Positions 22,901 through 30,779 of a stretch of 64,000 nucleotides of DNA are shown piece after piece. This DNA comes from Gordionus sp. m RMFG-2023 (Eukaryota > Nematomorpha > Gordioida > Chordodea > Parachordodidae). The notes beneath the pieces are model-generated. The model was not told where the DNA came from. It worked only from the letters and a program-made list of their open reading frames with translations, and made no database searches. Positions within the stretch are counted from its first letter, which is position 1. Every line of letters starts with the position of its first letter. The DNA is taken from positions 15,539,561-15,603,560 of the forward strand of contig NC_088775.1 of the NCBI RefSeq assembly GCF_954871325.1. The letters are read 5' to 3'. The position numbers and the translations under genes are program-made.

Positions 22901-24513
22901 TTTAGAAATAAAAAACTCGGAATTTCTATAAATCTTTCTATGAAATTTTAGCCTTTGAAAATAACATGTCAAAAATGACCAATTTGGTAAAATAAGGTTC
23001 ATTAGTTTTTTTCACAATAATTTTAAGTTGCCCATTGTTTTATGGAAGAAAGTTATTAATCACATTCTAATCTGCTTATTAATACCTATTTTTAATTATT
23101 TTAAAAAAAAATCCTATATTTTTTTTTGTTTTAAATCATTGTTTAAAGAATTGTATAATTAAAGGATTAAGCAACAATAATACAATATCGAATCCAAAGA
23201 GGCCCGGAAGACCCCGCAAAACGACTTTAAGCGATGATAAATATATAGCAAGGATCAGTAAACGCAATCGACGCCTTGTCGCCTCAGAGATGACTGCGGA
23301 GATTAATCTGACTAGGGAAAACCCGATAAGTGTCACAACTGTGAAAAGGCGCCTTAGGAGCTTTGAACTTTATGGTAGGGTAGCGGTCAAAAAACCACTC
23401 TTGAGCAAAAAAAAATAAACTCAAGCGATTAGACTGGGCACGAAAACATCAATTTTGGACATCTGCCAACTGGTACCACGTCTTATGGAGTGATGAGTCA
23501 AAATTCGAAATCTTCGGTTCTAAAAGAAGGCAATATATCCGTCGCTCAGCTGGAGAGCGAATGAGCGATCACTGCATAATTCCTACAGTCAAACTCGGGG
23601 ATGGGTCTGTTTTGGTATGGGGATGCTTTGGTGCCGGAGTAACCACCGACATTGTCAAAATTAAAGGAATTCTTAACAAGGAGGGATACCAGAAAATCCT
23701 TGAGGACCATGTGATTTCATCAGGAAAGTGTTTGATCGGGAATAACTTTTTATTTCATAAGATAAAGACCCAAAGCATACATCCAGGCTATGCAAAGATT
23801 ATTTACAAAATCTACAACAAGATATTCTCAAGTTGATGACTTGGCCATCCCAGTCTCCCGATCTCAACCCAATCAAACTTTTATGGGATCACCTTGATCG
23901 ACAAGGGCGAAAAAGCCCACTAACCTCTCATTCGCACCTTTGGGAAGTATTGCAGAGAGAATGGAACAATATCACTTCCAAATATTTAAAAAATCTCATC
24001 GAAAGATTACCAAAAATTTTTGCAGCAATTATTAAGAATAAAGGTGGTCATATTGATGAGACCAAAATTTGATCTTAAATAAATGCTATGTCTTTTATTT
24101 TTTGTAATTTTATGCAATAATATGTAAACTTATAAATAAATTCGATAAACCTCATATTGTGTGTTATTTGTCTTATTTTAAGAAAAATGTTAAGAAAATG
24201 CAGGGTGGGCAATCATTTATGGCCGGTAGTGTATACAATATATTAGATAATTCCATGTATGTAATTTTTTAACAATATTTAAGATATAATCTTTTAGAGA
24301 TTTTAAATAAGGCGATTAGAAAAGTTAACGAGTTTACGATCAAAGTTAGGTAAATCATTTACTTTTAGATGAGATAGAATAATATAAATTTTGGATATAT
24401 ATTTTACTTTTAACGTTATATTGGAATGATAGATCACGACACAAATCCCACTCATGCAGTCTTTTTAAAGCTACGCTCTGTAATATAGGAAATTCATATT
24501 CGAAGACTTGACA
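8518..24513 (-). CDS. ARHGAP6/36-like Rho GTPase-activating protein
   Basis: A Rho GTPase-activating protein, which speeds GTP hydrolysis by Rho-family GTPases at the cell cortex. Exons, read by hand on the - strand: 24513-24408 (QSVALKRLHEWDL, like the conserved N-terminal stretch of ARHGAP6), 21235-21131, 20646-20469 (RhoGAP start, LLIPVFVENCLKYLESR), 14572-14422 (HDIAGLLKEYFRELPEPLM), 12115-11964 (NYLLCLLPPTNRNTLEAL), 11915-11736 (GNKMDARNLALIFGPNILH), 11654-11557 (LNEMYLNLYNCNPRLLDY) and 10987-8518. All joints from 14572 to the stop, and 24408/21235, keep phase with GT..AG. Two joints are unresolved: 21131/20646, and 20469/14572, where an exon carrying the arginine finger should lie. Introns are 48 nt to about 6 kb and packed with transposons. 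The order of blocks matches ARHGAP6, including the ADDxxxxDGxxxxGNKM segment. A likely 5' exon is at 30476-30739. Confidence 0.85.
11213..11480. repeat. Dispersed repeat scrap inside RhoGAP intron
   Basis: The sequence near 11250-11300 (TTTTACCGGAAATGTATTCC, then a TACCTACCTACC run) and near 11410-11460 (GTAGGTATTTCTCTACACATG) is partly repeated near 14640-14790 and near 4058-4090. This suggests an old inverted-repeat element. It lies in the intron between exons 11557 and 10987. Confidence 0.3.
11557..12115 (-). CDS. Three RhoGAP exons with short introns
   Basis: Exons 12115-11964, 11915-11736 and 11654-11557 encode the second half of the RhoGAP fold. The conserved NKM..RNLA.IFGPN box, which contributes the Asn that contacts the GTPase, is at 11736-11915. 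Introns are 48 nt (11963-11916) and 81 nt (11735-11655). Donors are GTTATA, GTGGAC and GTAAAT. All three reading frames join without a shift. Confidence 0.88.
12394..14336. mobile_element. hAT-type element, 1.9 kb, in RhoGAP intron
   Basis: Left end CAGTGGCGTCACTAG and right end, complemented, CAGGGGCGTCGCTAGC. Flanks are GAGGAGCT (12386-12393) and GAGGAGTT (14337-14344), a 7/8 match to an 8-bp duplication. Inside, next to the ends, are a G run (12412-12420) and a C run (14271-14282), and otherwise AT-rich DNA without a recognisable transposase, so it appears non-autonomous or decayed. Both ends resemble the element at 16353-16612, so these are one family. It lies wholly within the intron 14421-12116. 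Confidence 0.78.
14422..14572 (-). CDS. RhoGAP exon with LLKEYFRELPEPL box
   Basis: A 151-nt exon between a TAG acceptor and a GTTATT donor. It encodes LKEDINCGKKVYL followed by HDIAGLLKEYFRELPEPLM, the central RhoGAP helix region. It enters in phase 0 and leaves in phase 1, joining the exon at 12115 across the transposon-filled intron to complete a Ser codon. Confidence 0.88.
14865..15475. repeat. Long 14-bp degenerate repeat array
   Basis: Diverged copies of GCGAATACATTATC, mostly forward, with an inverted patch near 15255-15300 (GATGCATTCACGATAATAC). The best-kept run is 15405-15470, where GCGAATATATTATC, GCGAATGAATTACC and ACGAATACATTATT follow each other exactly 14 bp apart. It lies in the large RhoGAP intron. 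Confidence 0.6.
15476..15960 (-). pseudogene. hAT transposase C-terminal remnant
   Basis: On the - strand near 15670-15765 the text PRVSIERFLSLGRFIFEVKQ resembles the hAT dimerisation domain (family form: S.ERLFS.GG.IF.PKR..L). In-frame stops break it. The 15480-15530 segment (AAAAGTTACTTTTGAAACGT, GTTACCGTTACT) looks like a hAT end of the TAACGGTTACT type, also seen at 54.2 kb. The upstream stretch near 15840-15960 may be more of the same protein but is not readable with confidence. Confidence 0.5.
16150..16815. mobile_element. Inverted-repeat element, host of a nested hAT MITE
   Basis: About 75 bp at 16188-16260 (including GAATCCTTCAATGTATC) is repeated in reverse complement at about 16725-16800. 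The repeats are imperfect but long. Between them sits the hAT MITE at 16353-16612. I see no coding sequence and cannot fix the exact outer ends or a target duplication, so the superfamily is open. Confidence 0.5.
16353..16612. mobile_element. 260-bp hAT MITE with 8-bp target duplication
   Basis: Starts CAGTAGCGTCAGTAAGG and ends in the complement of CATGAGCATCATTAACC. Flanks are ACTTATGT (16345-16352) and ACTTATAT (16613-16620), 7 of 8 identical. A run of G follows the left end, then GCGCAGGGCTAGAG and CCCACTGAA, matching the start of the element at 12394. The interior includes several copies of GTTAGCTAAAAAAAAGGT-like text. Confidence 0.72.
16815..17050. mobile_element. CCGGGCC-rich MITE-like fragment
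   Basis: An island of GGGCCGGGC/CCCGGGCC motifs in AT-rich DNA, beginning near TAGAGACCTGCAGCCG. Similar islands occur near 22330-22520, 27240-27395, 29430-29485 and 55265-55650, some with AGAGGTCTGC or its complement at an edge. This suggests a common non-coding element family with ends near AGAGRTCTGC. No target duplication was found. Confidence 0.4.
17400..19714. mobile_element. DNA transposon with ~580-bp terminal inverted repeats
   Basis: The sequence from 17400 (GCTGAATTCCATATCAAATC) to about 17980 is repeated as the reverse complement at about 19120-19714. Most bases match, with small indels. The two ORFs at 17674 and near 19018 are products of the arms, not genes. The core 18130-18960 reads, with stops, on + as a transposase-like protein: DEFVDYLIE, GEFLVIADFS, NYAFVVQNYAQGFNQTNNQA, VVISDCLKHN, YYFSDGA, INLYNHENDFGIKAK. 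The D of IADFS and of FSDGA fit DDE catalytic positions. I recognise the pattern as a transposon-encoded family but cannot assign the superfamily. It lies in a RhoGAP intron. Confidence 0.7.
20110..20320. repeat. Well-kept 14-bp repeat array (inverted orientation)
   Basis: About 13 consecutive units near GATAATGCATTCGC / GGTAATATATTTGC with almost constant 14-bp spacing, the cleanest array of this family in the window. The orientation is opposite to the array at 14865-15475, which lies 5 kb away in the same intron. Confidence 0.7.
20469..20646 (-). CDS. First RhoGAP-domain exon
   Basis: A 178-nt exon bounded by AAG (20647) and a GTAAAT donor. It encodes RQLSLELRRDPTEKKQFGV and then LPLLIPVFVENCLKYLESR, the typical start of a RhoGAP domain (FGV...IP.FVE.C..YLE). 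It enters in phase 0 and leaves in phase 1. The next expected segment, with the catalytic arginine (G.FR), is not in the next exon I could find. Confidence 0.8.
21131..21235 (-). CDS. Probable RhoGAP N-terminal exon
   Basis: A GC-elevated segment encoding PTVLKLHKIGQNHFPKIFHA and then NFSLPDLLGFKKK, between an AAAAG acceptor and a GTATGC donor. Phase matches the exon ending at 24408 (A + CA = Thr), and its place corresponds to the basic stretch after the ITIPKD region in ARHGAP6. Its outgoing phase does not fit the exon at 20646, so a small exon between them is probably missing from this model. Confidence 0.5.
22330..22520. mobile_element. GGGCGGGC-rich MITE-like fragment
   Basis: Begins AGAGGTCTGCAACGAGGCGG and carries repeated GGGCGGG motifs spaced by AT-rich DNA. 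It is similar in kind to the islands at 16815, 27240, 29430 and 55265. Its right end is unclear. Confidence 0.4.
22779..24231 (+). mobile_element. Tc1/mariner element, inactive, 1453 bp
   Basis: Ends CACTACCGGCCATAAATGA and its reverse complement form about 38-bp terminal inverted repeats with only a few mismatches. TA dinucleotides flank both sides (22777-22778, 24232-24233), the Tc1 target duplication. The + strand encodes a Tc1 transposase in broken frames: GRPRKTTLSDD (GRPR hinge), NPISVTTVKRRL, WSDESKFEIFGS (first catalytic D), VLVWGCF and WPSQSPDLNPIKLLWD. Defects visible: a stop near 23416 within a run of A, a garbled stretch where the second catalytic D should be (about 23745-23790), a frame change near 23820, and Lys instead of the catalytic Glu in NPIKLLW. 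The arms are still similar, so it is fairly young. It lies between RhoGAP exons 24408 and 21235. Confidence 0.95.
24408..24513 (-). CDS. ARHGAP6-like N-terminal exon
   Basis: A 106-nt exon between acceptor TTTATCAG and donor AAAA/GTAAAA. It encodes CQVFEYEFPILQSVALKRLH and then EWDLCRDLSFQYNVK. The LQ.VA...L...DL motif is the conserved segment upstream of the RhoGAP domain in ARHGAP6. It enters in phase 0, which suits the donor of the exon at 30476, and leaves in phase 1. A shorter version starting at AGC (acceptor TATTACAG) is also possible. Confidence 0.65.
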
Positions 24514-24804
24514 CTGATAAATTTCCGTCAAATTAATACACATTCCCGTTATATATTTCCAAGTCGAATGACCCTATCCAATTATTTTTTTTTTCAATTA
24601 ATAACTATTATATCGCCTCTATTAAAGTCTTTTTAATAATTAATAATAAAAACACTAAGGCCCAGTGGAGTATTTAACAAAACGGGTATTAGGGCACCTC
24701 CCCCCCTTCTCCCAGATTATTTATAACTGGGATTAAATAATGTTAAAAAGAATATGTTCAATTCAGAATAAAGAATAACTAAGCCGCATCATTTATGATA
24801 AATT

Positions 24805-25003
24805 TTTTGGAGGAAATAGCAAGTTAATAGAATCGCTCACCCATTATGGCACATTTACCGAGTAAATTAAATAATTTCCAAATCTAGAAAAACTCCTTGA
24901 AAATTTTGGAGGAAATAGCAAGTTAATAGAATCGCTCACCCATTATGGCACATTTACCGAGTAAATTAAATAATTTCCAAATCTAGAAAAACTCCTTGAA
25001 AAT
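24805..25003. repeat. Exact 99-bp tandem duplication
   Basis: The 99 bases from 24805 (TTTTGGAGGAAATAGC) recur immediately at 24904 with no difference that I can see. The unit is not obviously a gene or transposon part. Identity between the copies means a very recent event, or an assembly artefact. Confidence 0.85.
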
Positions 25004-28000
25004 AATTTATAAAATAATTTTTTTTTTATTAGGATAAGTTTATGATTCAATAGATTTCATATTACATAATATAAGTATCTAAATAAATAACACAAAATAT
25101 TGATGGTTTTATATTTTTTTAAAAAAATGCACTAAATAAGATTTGATATCGGCTATATTAACTTTGAATACATATTATTTTTTAAAGAATATATATGTGA
25201 TGAATTAATCTTAAATTATATAAATTAAACTTATATTAATTGCGATATTTAGCGATTAAATTACATTATTAAGTACTATAATTAATTTTGTAAGATTTGT
25301 TGAACCCTATGATTTTACATTTATACGCGTACTCATAAAAAAAAAAATTGTATTTTAAAAAAAAAAAAATTTAAAGTTAAAATTACTTTTGAATAGTGGG
25401 GTATATCCAATTTCTTATGGAATGCATCAATATTTTAATTAACATTTTCAAAGTGTAATGTCCGATCCTATACTTAGAAGCAAAGCATTAAATATTATTA
25501 AATTTTATTTAAAAATAATTTATAAGAATGAAAATAACTTTTTATAATTAAAATCTTTTAAAAAATAAAAGGATCAAAACGGATCTCCACATCTGTTTTC
25601 TATTTCTCAGAAGAAAGTGAAATTATTTAAATTCGATGGTCTTTTTTTTTAAATAAACATTTAAAATAGGTATATATATGACTATAATTTATAAATGTTT
25701 GAAATTTGATTTATTTGGTGCCACATTAAACAATTAATAAATTGTTAAATAAAATCGATGATATTTTGAAATAAAATAAGGGCTCAGCATATAATAATAA
25801 TATATCTTATCTACAAAAGTAAATCAATTAAAAGATTAAGATAAAAGATTCTTTTAAAAATTTAATAATAAATCTATCTCATTCATATCATATCTTCGTA
25901 AGAAGAATATCTCAATCGAAAGATTATATTAAAAGTATATAATATGTGTCAATGCCACTCCTATAAAACTGTTACAAAATAATATAATATAAGTTACTAA
26001 AATTTATTTCATAAGATAACATTGTTGCACGTGCAGGTAGGGGTTAAATCAAATTAAATAAAGGATGAATTAGCTATAATTAAAAAAATCCTAACCCTGC
26101 CACAGTTAGCACCGAAAAGTTAACAAAAATGAATGAAAAATTATTAATTTATATCATATTTTGTATGCTTCGCCGCGAATTCGCACTAACCATGAATGCA
26201 TGATAACAAATCTTATACGGTAACCTCTTTTTAATATATAAAACTTTTAATACATTTGAATATCGGTTGGCACTTTGAAGTTAAAAATAGAAGAAAAAAA
26301 GAAGTATATAGAGAATAAGAACTTCGTTTATAAGTAAGCGCAAATACCGCTATGTCGCTCAAAGAGATTGCAAATGTTAAATTATATATCTATGCTAGGG
26401 TTTAGCAATGAATTAGGCAGCGCGAGCTATGTTGTGCTTATTATAATCGAGGAGATTTTTAAAAAAATTAATATATTTAAAAAGACTTATAAAAATTTGG
26501 TAATCCTAAATTAATAAGTTTGAAAATTCTATTTTATTAAAGTATTCCATCTAAATTTTAGTAAAATAAAATGATAAAAAGAAAAATTTGCATCATAATA
26601 GTGAGAAATTTATGGATTGTGACGTGAGTAGTGTTGGATATTTTATTTCCTAATTGTTATCGGGCGGTTCGTGGATTTTTTTTTAAAAATCATACCTTTT
26701 TTTCTCCATAAAATTCACAAAATGCATTTTTATTCAAAAAAGTGGTAAATTTGCGATTTTTTTTTGTAAAATTAAAGAAATATTTGTGATTTAATGATGA
26801 CATTAATATTAGGTCAGAATAAGACATTGCCAGTTTATGAGAAATTATTCTCATTGATTATTAATATTTTTCTAATCTTATTTAATTAATATATGAATGA
26901 AAACAAAATAAAGCTATTGTGTAGAAAATGCAGAGAGGAACTTAAAAGGTATATAAATCAAAGACCTACAGAGGTACCATTTGCACGGTCAGGCCTGGAT
27001 ATACTATCTAAAATAAAATTTTTCCTTATATATTATATGTATAATATTGAGAGTGTATTAGTGTTATTTTATTGAATATAATATAAAATAATGATCAATT
27101 GAATAATTAATTTGAATAATATACTAGAAATATTTTCTAAGAATCGAAAAGTGATAAATGAATGAATGTGAAATATTGTTTCATGATACACAATTTTAAA
27201 ATATATTTTATTTATTTTTAATTTTTATAGATAATAATGTCGATTTAAAATATTCGGTTCTAAATTCGGCTCAGCTCAACTATTATTTTTATTTTAAATT
27301 TAAGCCTGATCTGAGTATAATTTACAAATTAAAAATACGGCCTGGCCCATGCACCCGGGCTGAATTTAGGGTTGGGCCAGCAGATCTCTGTTATTAATAA
27401 ATGCAAATTAATGTTTTAATATTTCTTAGCTGATATAATAGTTGGAAATAAGACTAAGATTATTCAAAAATTTTAATCTTTTAGTCGTAATTAGCGTAAT
27501 GGAATTGATTTTAGGGCCCGGGCAGGGTCAAAATTTTGAAAACATTTTTAAAGCTGATGATTAGAGAAGTCTGCGTGATTTAAAAAAATAATTAAATTTT
27601 TTAATCTATATGAGTGGGAGGTTCGAGAATGAAAAATATTATATGCACACCTCTAACAAAGAGTAAAAATTTTCTTGAATTTTGATTTCTATGTAATTAA
27701 TGAATCGCCAATCTAATAGTAGGTATACATCATTAATTATATTTTTGTGCATTGTCGCTTACGAAAAAGTAAATCAGCTGATCCCAAAAAATGATACTCG
27801 ATAAGTTTGAAACGATACATTATAAGGTAAAATGGTATATAATATGATGAAGTTTTCATAAAAAAAAATAACTCTTCTAGTCTTTTTTTTAAAATTATTA
27901 CATGGCGAAATAAAATATTTTCTAGGGGGTAGGATTTCCTGACTTTTCCTCTCTTAAATCTTATTGCAGGGTTTTAGTCCCGTTTTTAAAGGTCTATGAC

Positions 28001-28900
28001 CGGATTACTTTTTTTCTTAAAAAATAATAATAGGATTTTATGCTATACCAGGGCCTTCTGAGCGTTTATTGTTAAAAGATAAAAAAAAAAGCGTTGCTTG
28101 TTTTAATTCGGAATAATTTCCATATTTTAAAGTGATAGTTGAATATATAATATATTTTATCAACCCTTCAGTGTAAAATATCTCTAATGAATAAAGGTGG
28201 GGCCAATTTTTAAATCTCTATATCTCAGAATATTATAAAGTGAGGTTCAAAATTTTATCTATCAAAATTGATGATATTAAATTTCTAAATTTTATGTGAT
28301 TAGTAAAAAAAAAAAAAATTATATTATTTTATTCTAGATTTGATGAAAAATTCGGTATTTTGCCTTAAATCATTATTTTGTAACCATAATAATAATAAAG
28401 AGGCATTACCCTGCATTTACAGTTAAGGCTAATTCGTGGCGATAGGCATTTTAGCCAATATTTTCCCTTATCCCCGAAAGAAGCAGCAGCAACCAAAATT
28501 TCAATTGTATGAAAAACAATAAATCTCTCAACTCTCGTTCAACAATGGATTGGAAATAAATAAGTGTAATTTAAATATGTTTTATTTTCATTTATCTTTA
28601 CTAAAAATTTTATTCCCGTCCCACAATAAATGAAGTTTATCTATGGAAACATTAGTAAAATTTTGTCAACCTTGAAGGTAATACAATAATAACCCTAAAA
28701 ACAGGACAACATATCTTTTAAAGGAAAGATTTATTAAGCAGCTACACCATAAGGTAGATTTAATTTTGCTCCGAATTTCAAATGTCTTAAGTTTTTAATA
28801 AATGAAGAAAAGGAAGGTATATATATAAAACAACCTTAGAAATGTCAAATGATATAAAATTAGATGATATGCATAAGTCAATTCCAACTATAATTTTTCT
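25004..28900. other. AT-rich stretch without a supported gene
   Basis: Long A/T tracts dominate. A possible small coding-like piece lies at 26893-27000 (+), reading LLCRKCREELKRYINQRPTE; I do not recognise it. A weak 14-bp-repeat-like patch occurs near 26170-26225, and CGGGC islands near 27240-27395 and 27510-27540 belong to the MITE-like group. Nothing else was found. Confidence 0.4.
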
Positions 28901-28949
28901 AATTCATCCTATAGATATAAAAAACGTACATTCTAAATGAAACATTGAG

Positions 28950-29090
28950 AATTTCTAGATGATTCTGATGAAGCATCAACATCTAATAAAAGTTGTGAGG
29001 ACAAACTTAAAAGATTCATCGCTCATAAAACAAATAACAATGACAATATTTTGAAGTTTTGGAAGAAGGAAAATTCTTGTGAAAATTAGG
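28950..29090 (+). pseudogene. hAT transposase fragment
   Basis: On + the text DDSDEASTSNKSCEDKLKRF then NNNDNILKFWKKENSC fits the hAT linker before the dimerisation domain (family form: EL.RYL......D.L.WWK.N). It is a short isolated remnant ending at a stop near 29088. Confidence 0.45.
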
Positions 29091-30475
29091 TTGTAAAATT
29101 TTGTCAGCCCTAGAAAGTTCGGCTTATAGTTAAAGGTTATTTTCTATAGCCAATCGCTTATTAGAAAGGCGAATTGAAATAAAAAAACATGGACATTCTT
29201 ATTTTTTTAAATAAAAATTTTGATTTATAAATTGTAATTATTTTGTGTTATTAATATGGAATTAGAGAAATAAAAACTATTATAGAATAAATTAAACCGT
29301 AAAAGTATAGCAATAAGTTTTGGGAAATTTAAAAATGCCGTGAATTTACGGGATCAAATATTGTCTTTCGAGAGCGGGGAAATTTTTTTTAGTGGAAAGT
29401 GTAAAAGGGTGTAAACTTTTTTAATTGTTATCGTGAGCGGGCGGGCCGTGAATAAATAATTAATCCCGGGCCCGCCTCTAATCAGAACCATGATCACTGA
29501 ATCTGATCGATAAAATGCCTTCCTTATTATTTGATTCAAAATTGAATTTATCTAAAAAAAATGTTATATATACAATAAATATCATACAAATGATTATTCA
29601 TAACATTTAAAAATACATTCTGAACTTGATGCATAAATTTGTTAAAGAAAGTTTATTAAACCTGAATTTATGAATTTTTAACTCCAAATAAAATAAATCT
29701 AAATTTTTAACCTTGTTGTCAGTTAAAAATATCGATTTAATCTTTTTCATTAGGTTTCAACTAGTCATGCATAAATATTATAAACGTAATGATTTAAAAG
29801 CGTGGGGCATTTGTCTCAAGGTTCAACAAATTTATATCTTAAAAAACTTATCATTCAAATATAATAAAATTTGGTAAACACATATGATACTTTAAAAAAA
29901 TATTCTACTGAAAAAAAAACTATATAACATTCGTTTTTGCTTAATAACAGTTTCAAAAACTCTTAATATATACCCCTTTTTTACTCTAAAGGATTTTTTT
30001 AATTTATCAAGAGTTAAAAAGTTATGATACATCTTTATGCTTACACTTTTTTTTCTGAAATCAAATTAATTTGGCCATTATTTTAAAAAATAGTTTCTTT
30101 AAATTCTATTAATTTTATTTATTATATCTTAAAGTGAAAATGATATTTACCATAACGTGTAAACGAGAGATGTGATTATCATAAAGGTGTTTATAATTAT
30201 TTGATGCGTCGCGTCATTATAAAGAGATAGTGGCTCTTAAGGTTTCAGTAGTACCTCACCCTTCCTCTCCTCGCGCCTTCCCCATTTTTCTCCGAAAAAA
30301 ATTCTTTATGACCCGATAGATTTCCATTTTACCCAGGAAGACAATGAGATATTTAATAATTAACATTATAAAGGATCATTGAAATAAGGCTTGAAATAGA
30401 ATTTTCAATATATATATTTTTTTATCAGTATCATTTTAAATAAAATACAATATGAGTAAATATTGATTAAATTAC
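29091..30475. other. No gene seen; one MITE-like GC island
   Basis: AT-rich. Near 29430-29485 GAGCGGGCGGGCC and CCCGGGCCCGCC form an imperfect inverted pair of the CCGGGCC island type. Several G/C patches near 30245-30290 have no clear identity. Confidence 0.35.
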
Positions 30476-30739
30476 TAATGGGGTCCATAGCCATGATGAA
30501 ACGTTATGCGAGGACGCCTTATTTGTTGCCATTTTGTGGTAGCGATCCTTTTCCTTGTCCATCTTTTTAAAAACTGATAAAGGATTGGCCTGAGACACTA
30601 AAAATGCCCACGATTTTCGAAAAGTCGGCAAATGTCCACAGCTCTTAGATAAATTTGGCGACGGATATATGTTGATTCTATCTCCTTCTCCCCCATGCCT
30701 TGATCTTTTCCTGAAGCTTTCACATTTGTACTTCACCAT
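30476..30739 (-). CDS. Coding exon, probable 5' exon of the RhoGAP gene
   Basis: A GC-rich 88-codon block starting at ATG (30737-30739), with an in-frame stop TAA three codons upstream, and ending at a GTAATT donor. It reads MVKYKCESFRKRSRHGGEGD and ends SSHNVSSWLWTPL. Codon content and composition stand out strongly from the flanks. It leaves in phase 0, matching the exon at 24513, and lies on the same strand upstream of it. The basic N-terminus and the tryptophan-containing end would suit the ARHGAP6 N-terminal region, but I see no diagnostic motif. It could instead belong to a separate gene. Confidence 0.5.
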
Positions 30740-30779
30740 TCTAAATTAAGTCGTTTACCGAAAAGCTTCATAGTCAGGG

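Noticed and set aside
23136-23336. 66-codon - strand ORF with hydrophobic text
   Set aside because: Antisense of the Tc1 transposase DNA-binding region.
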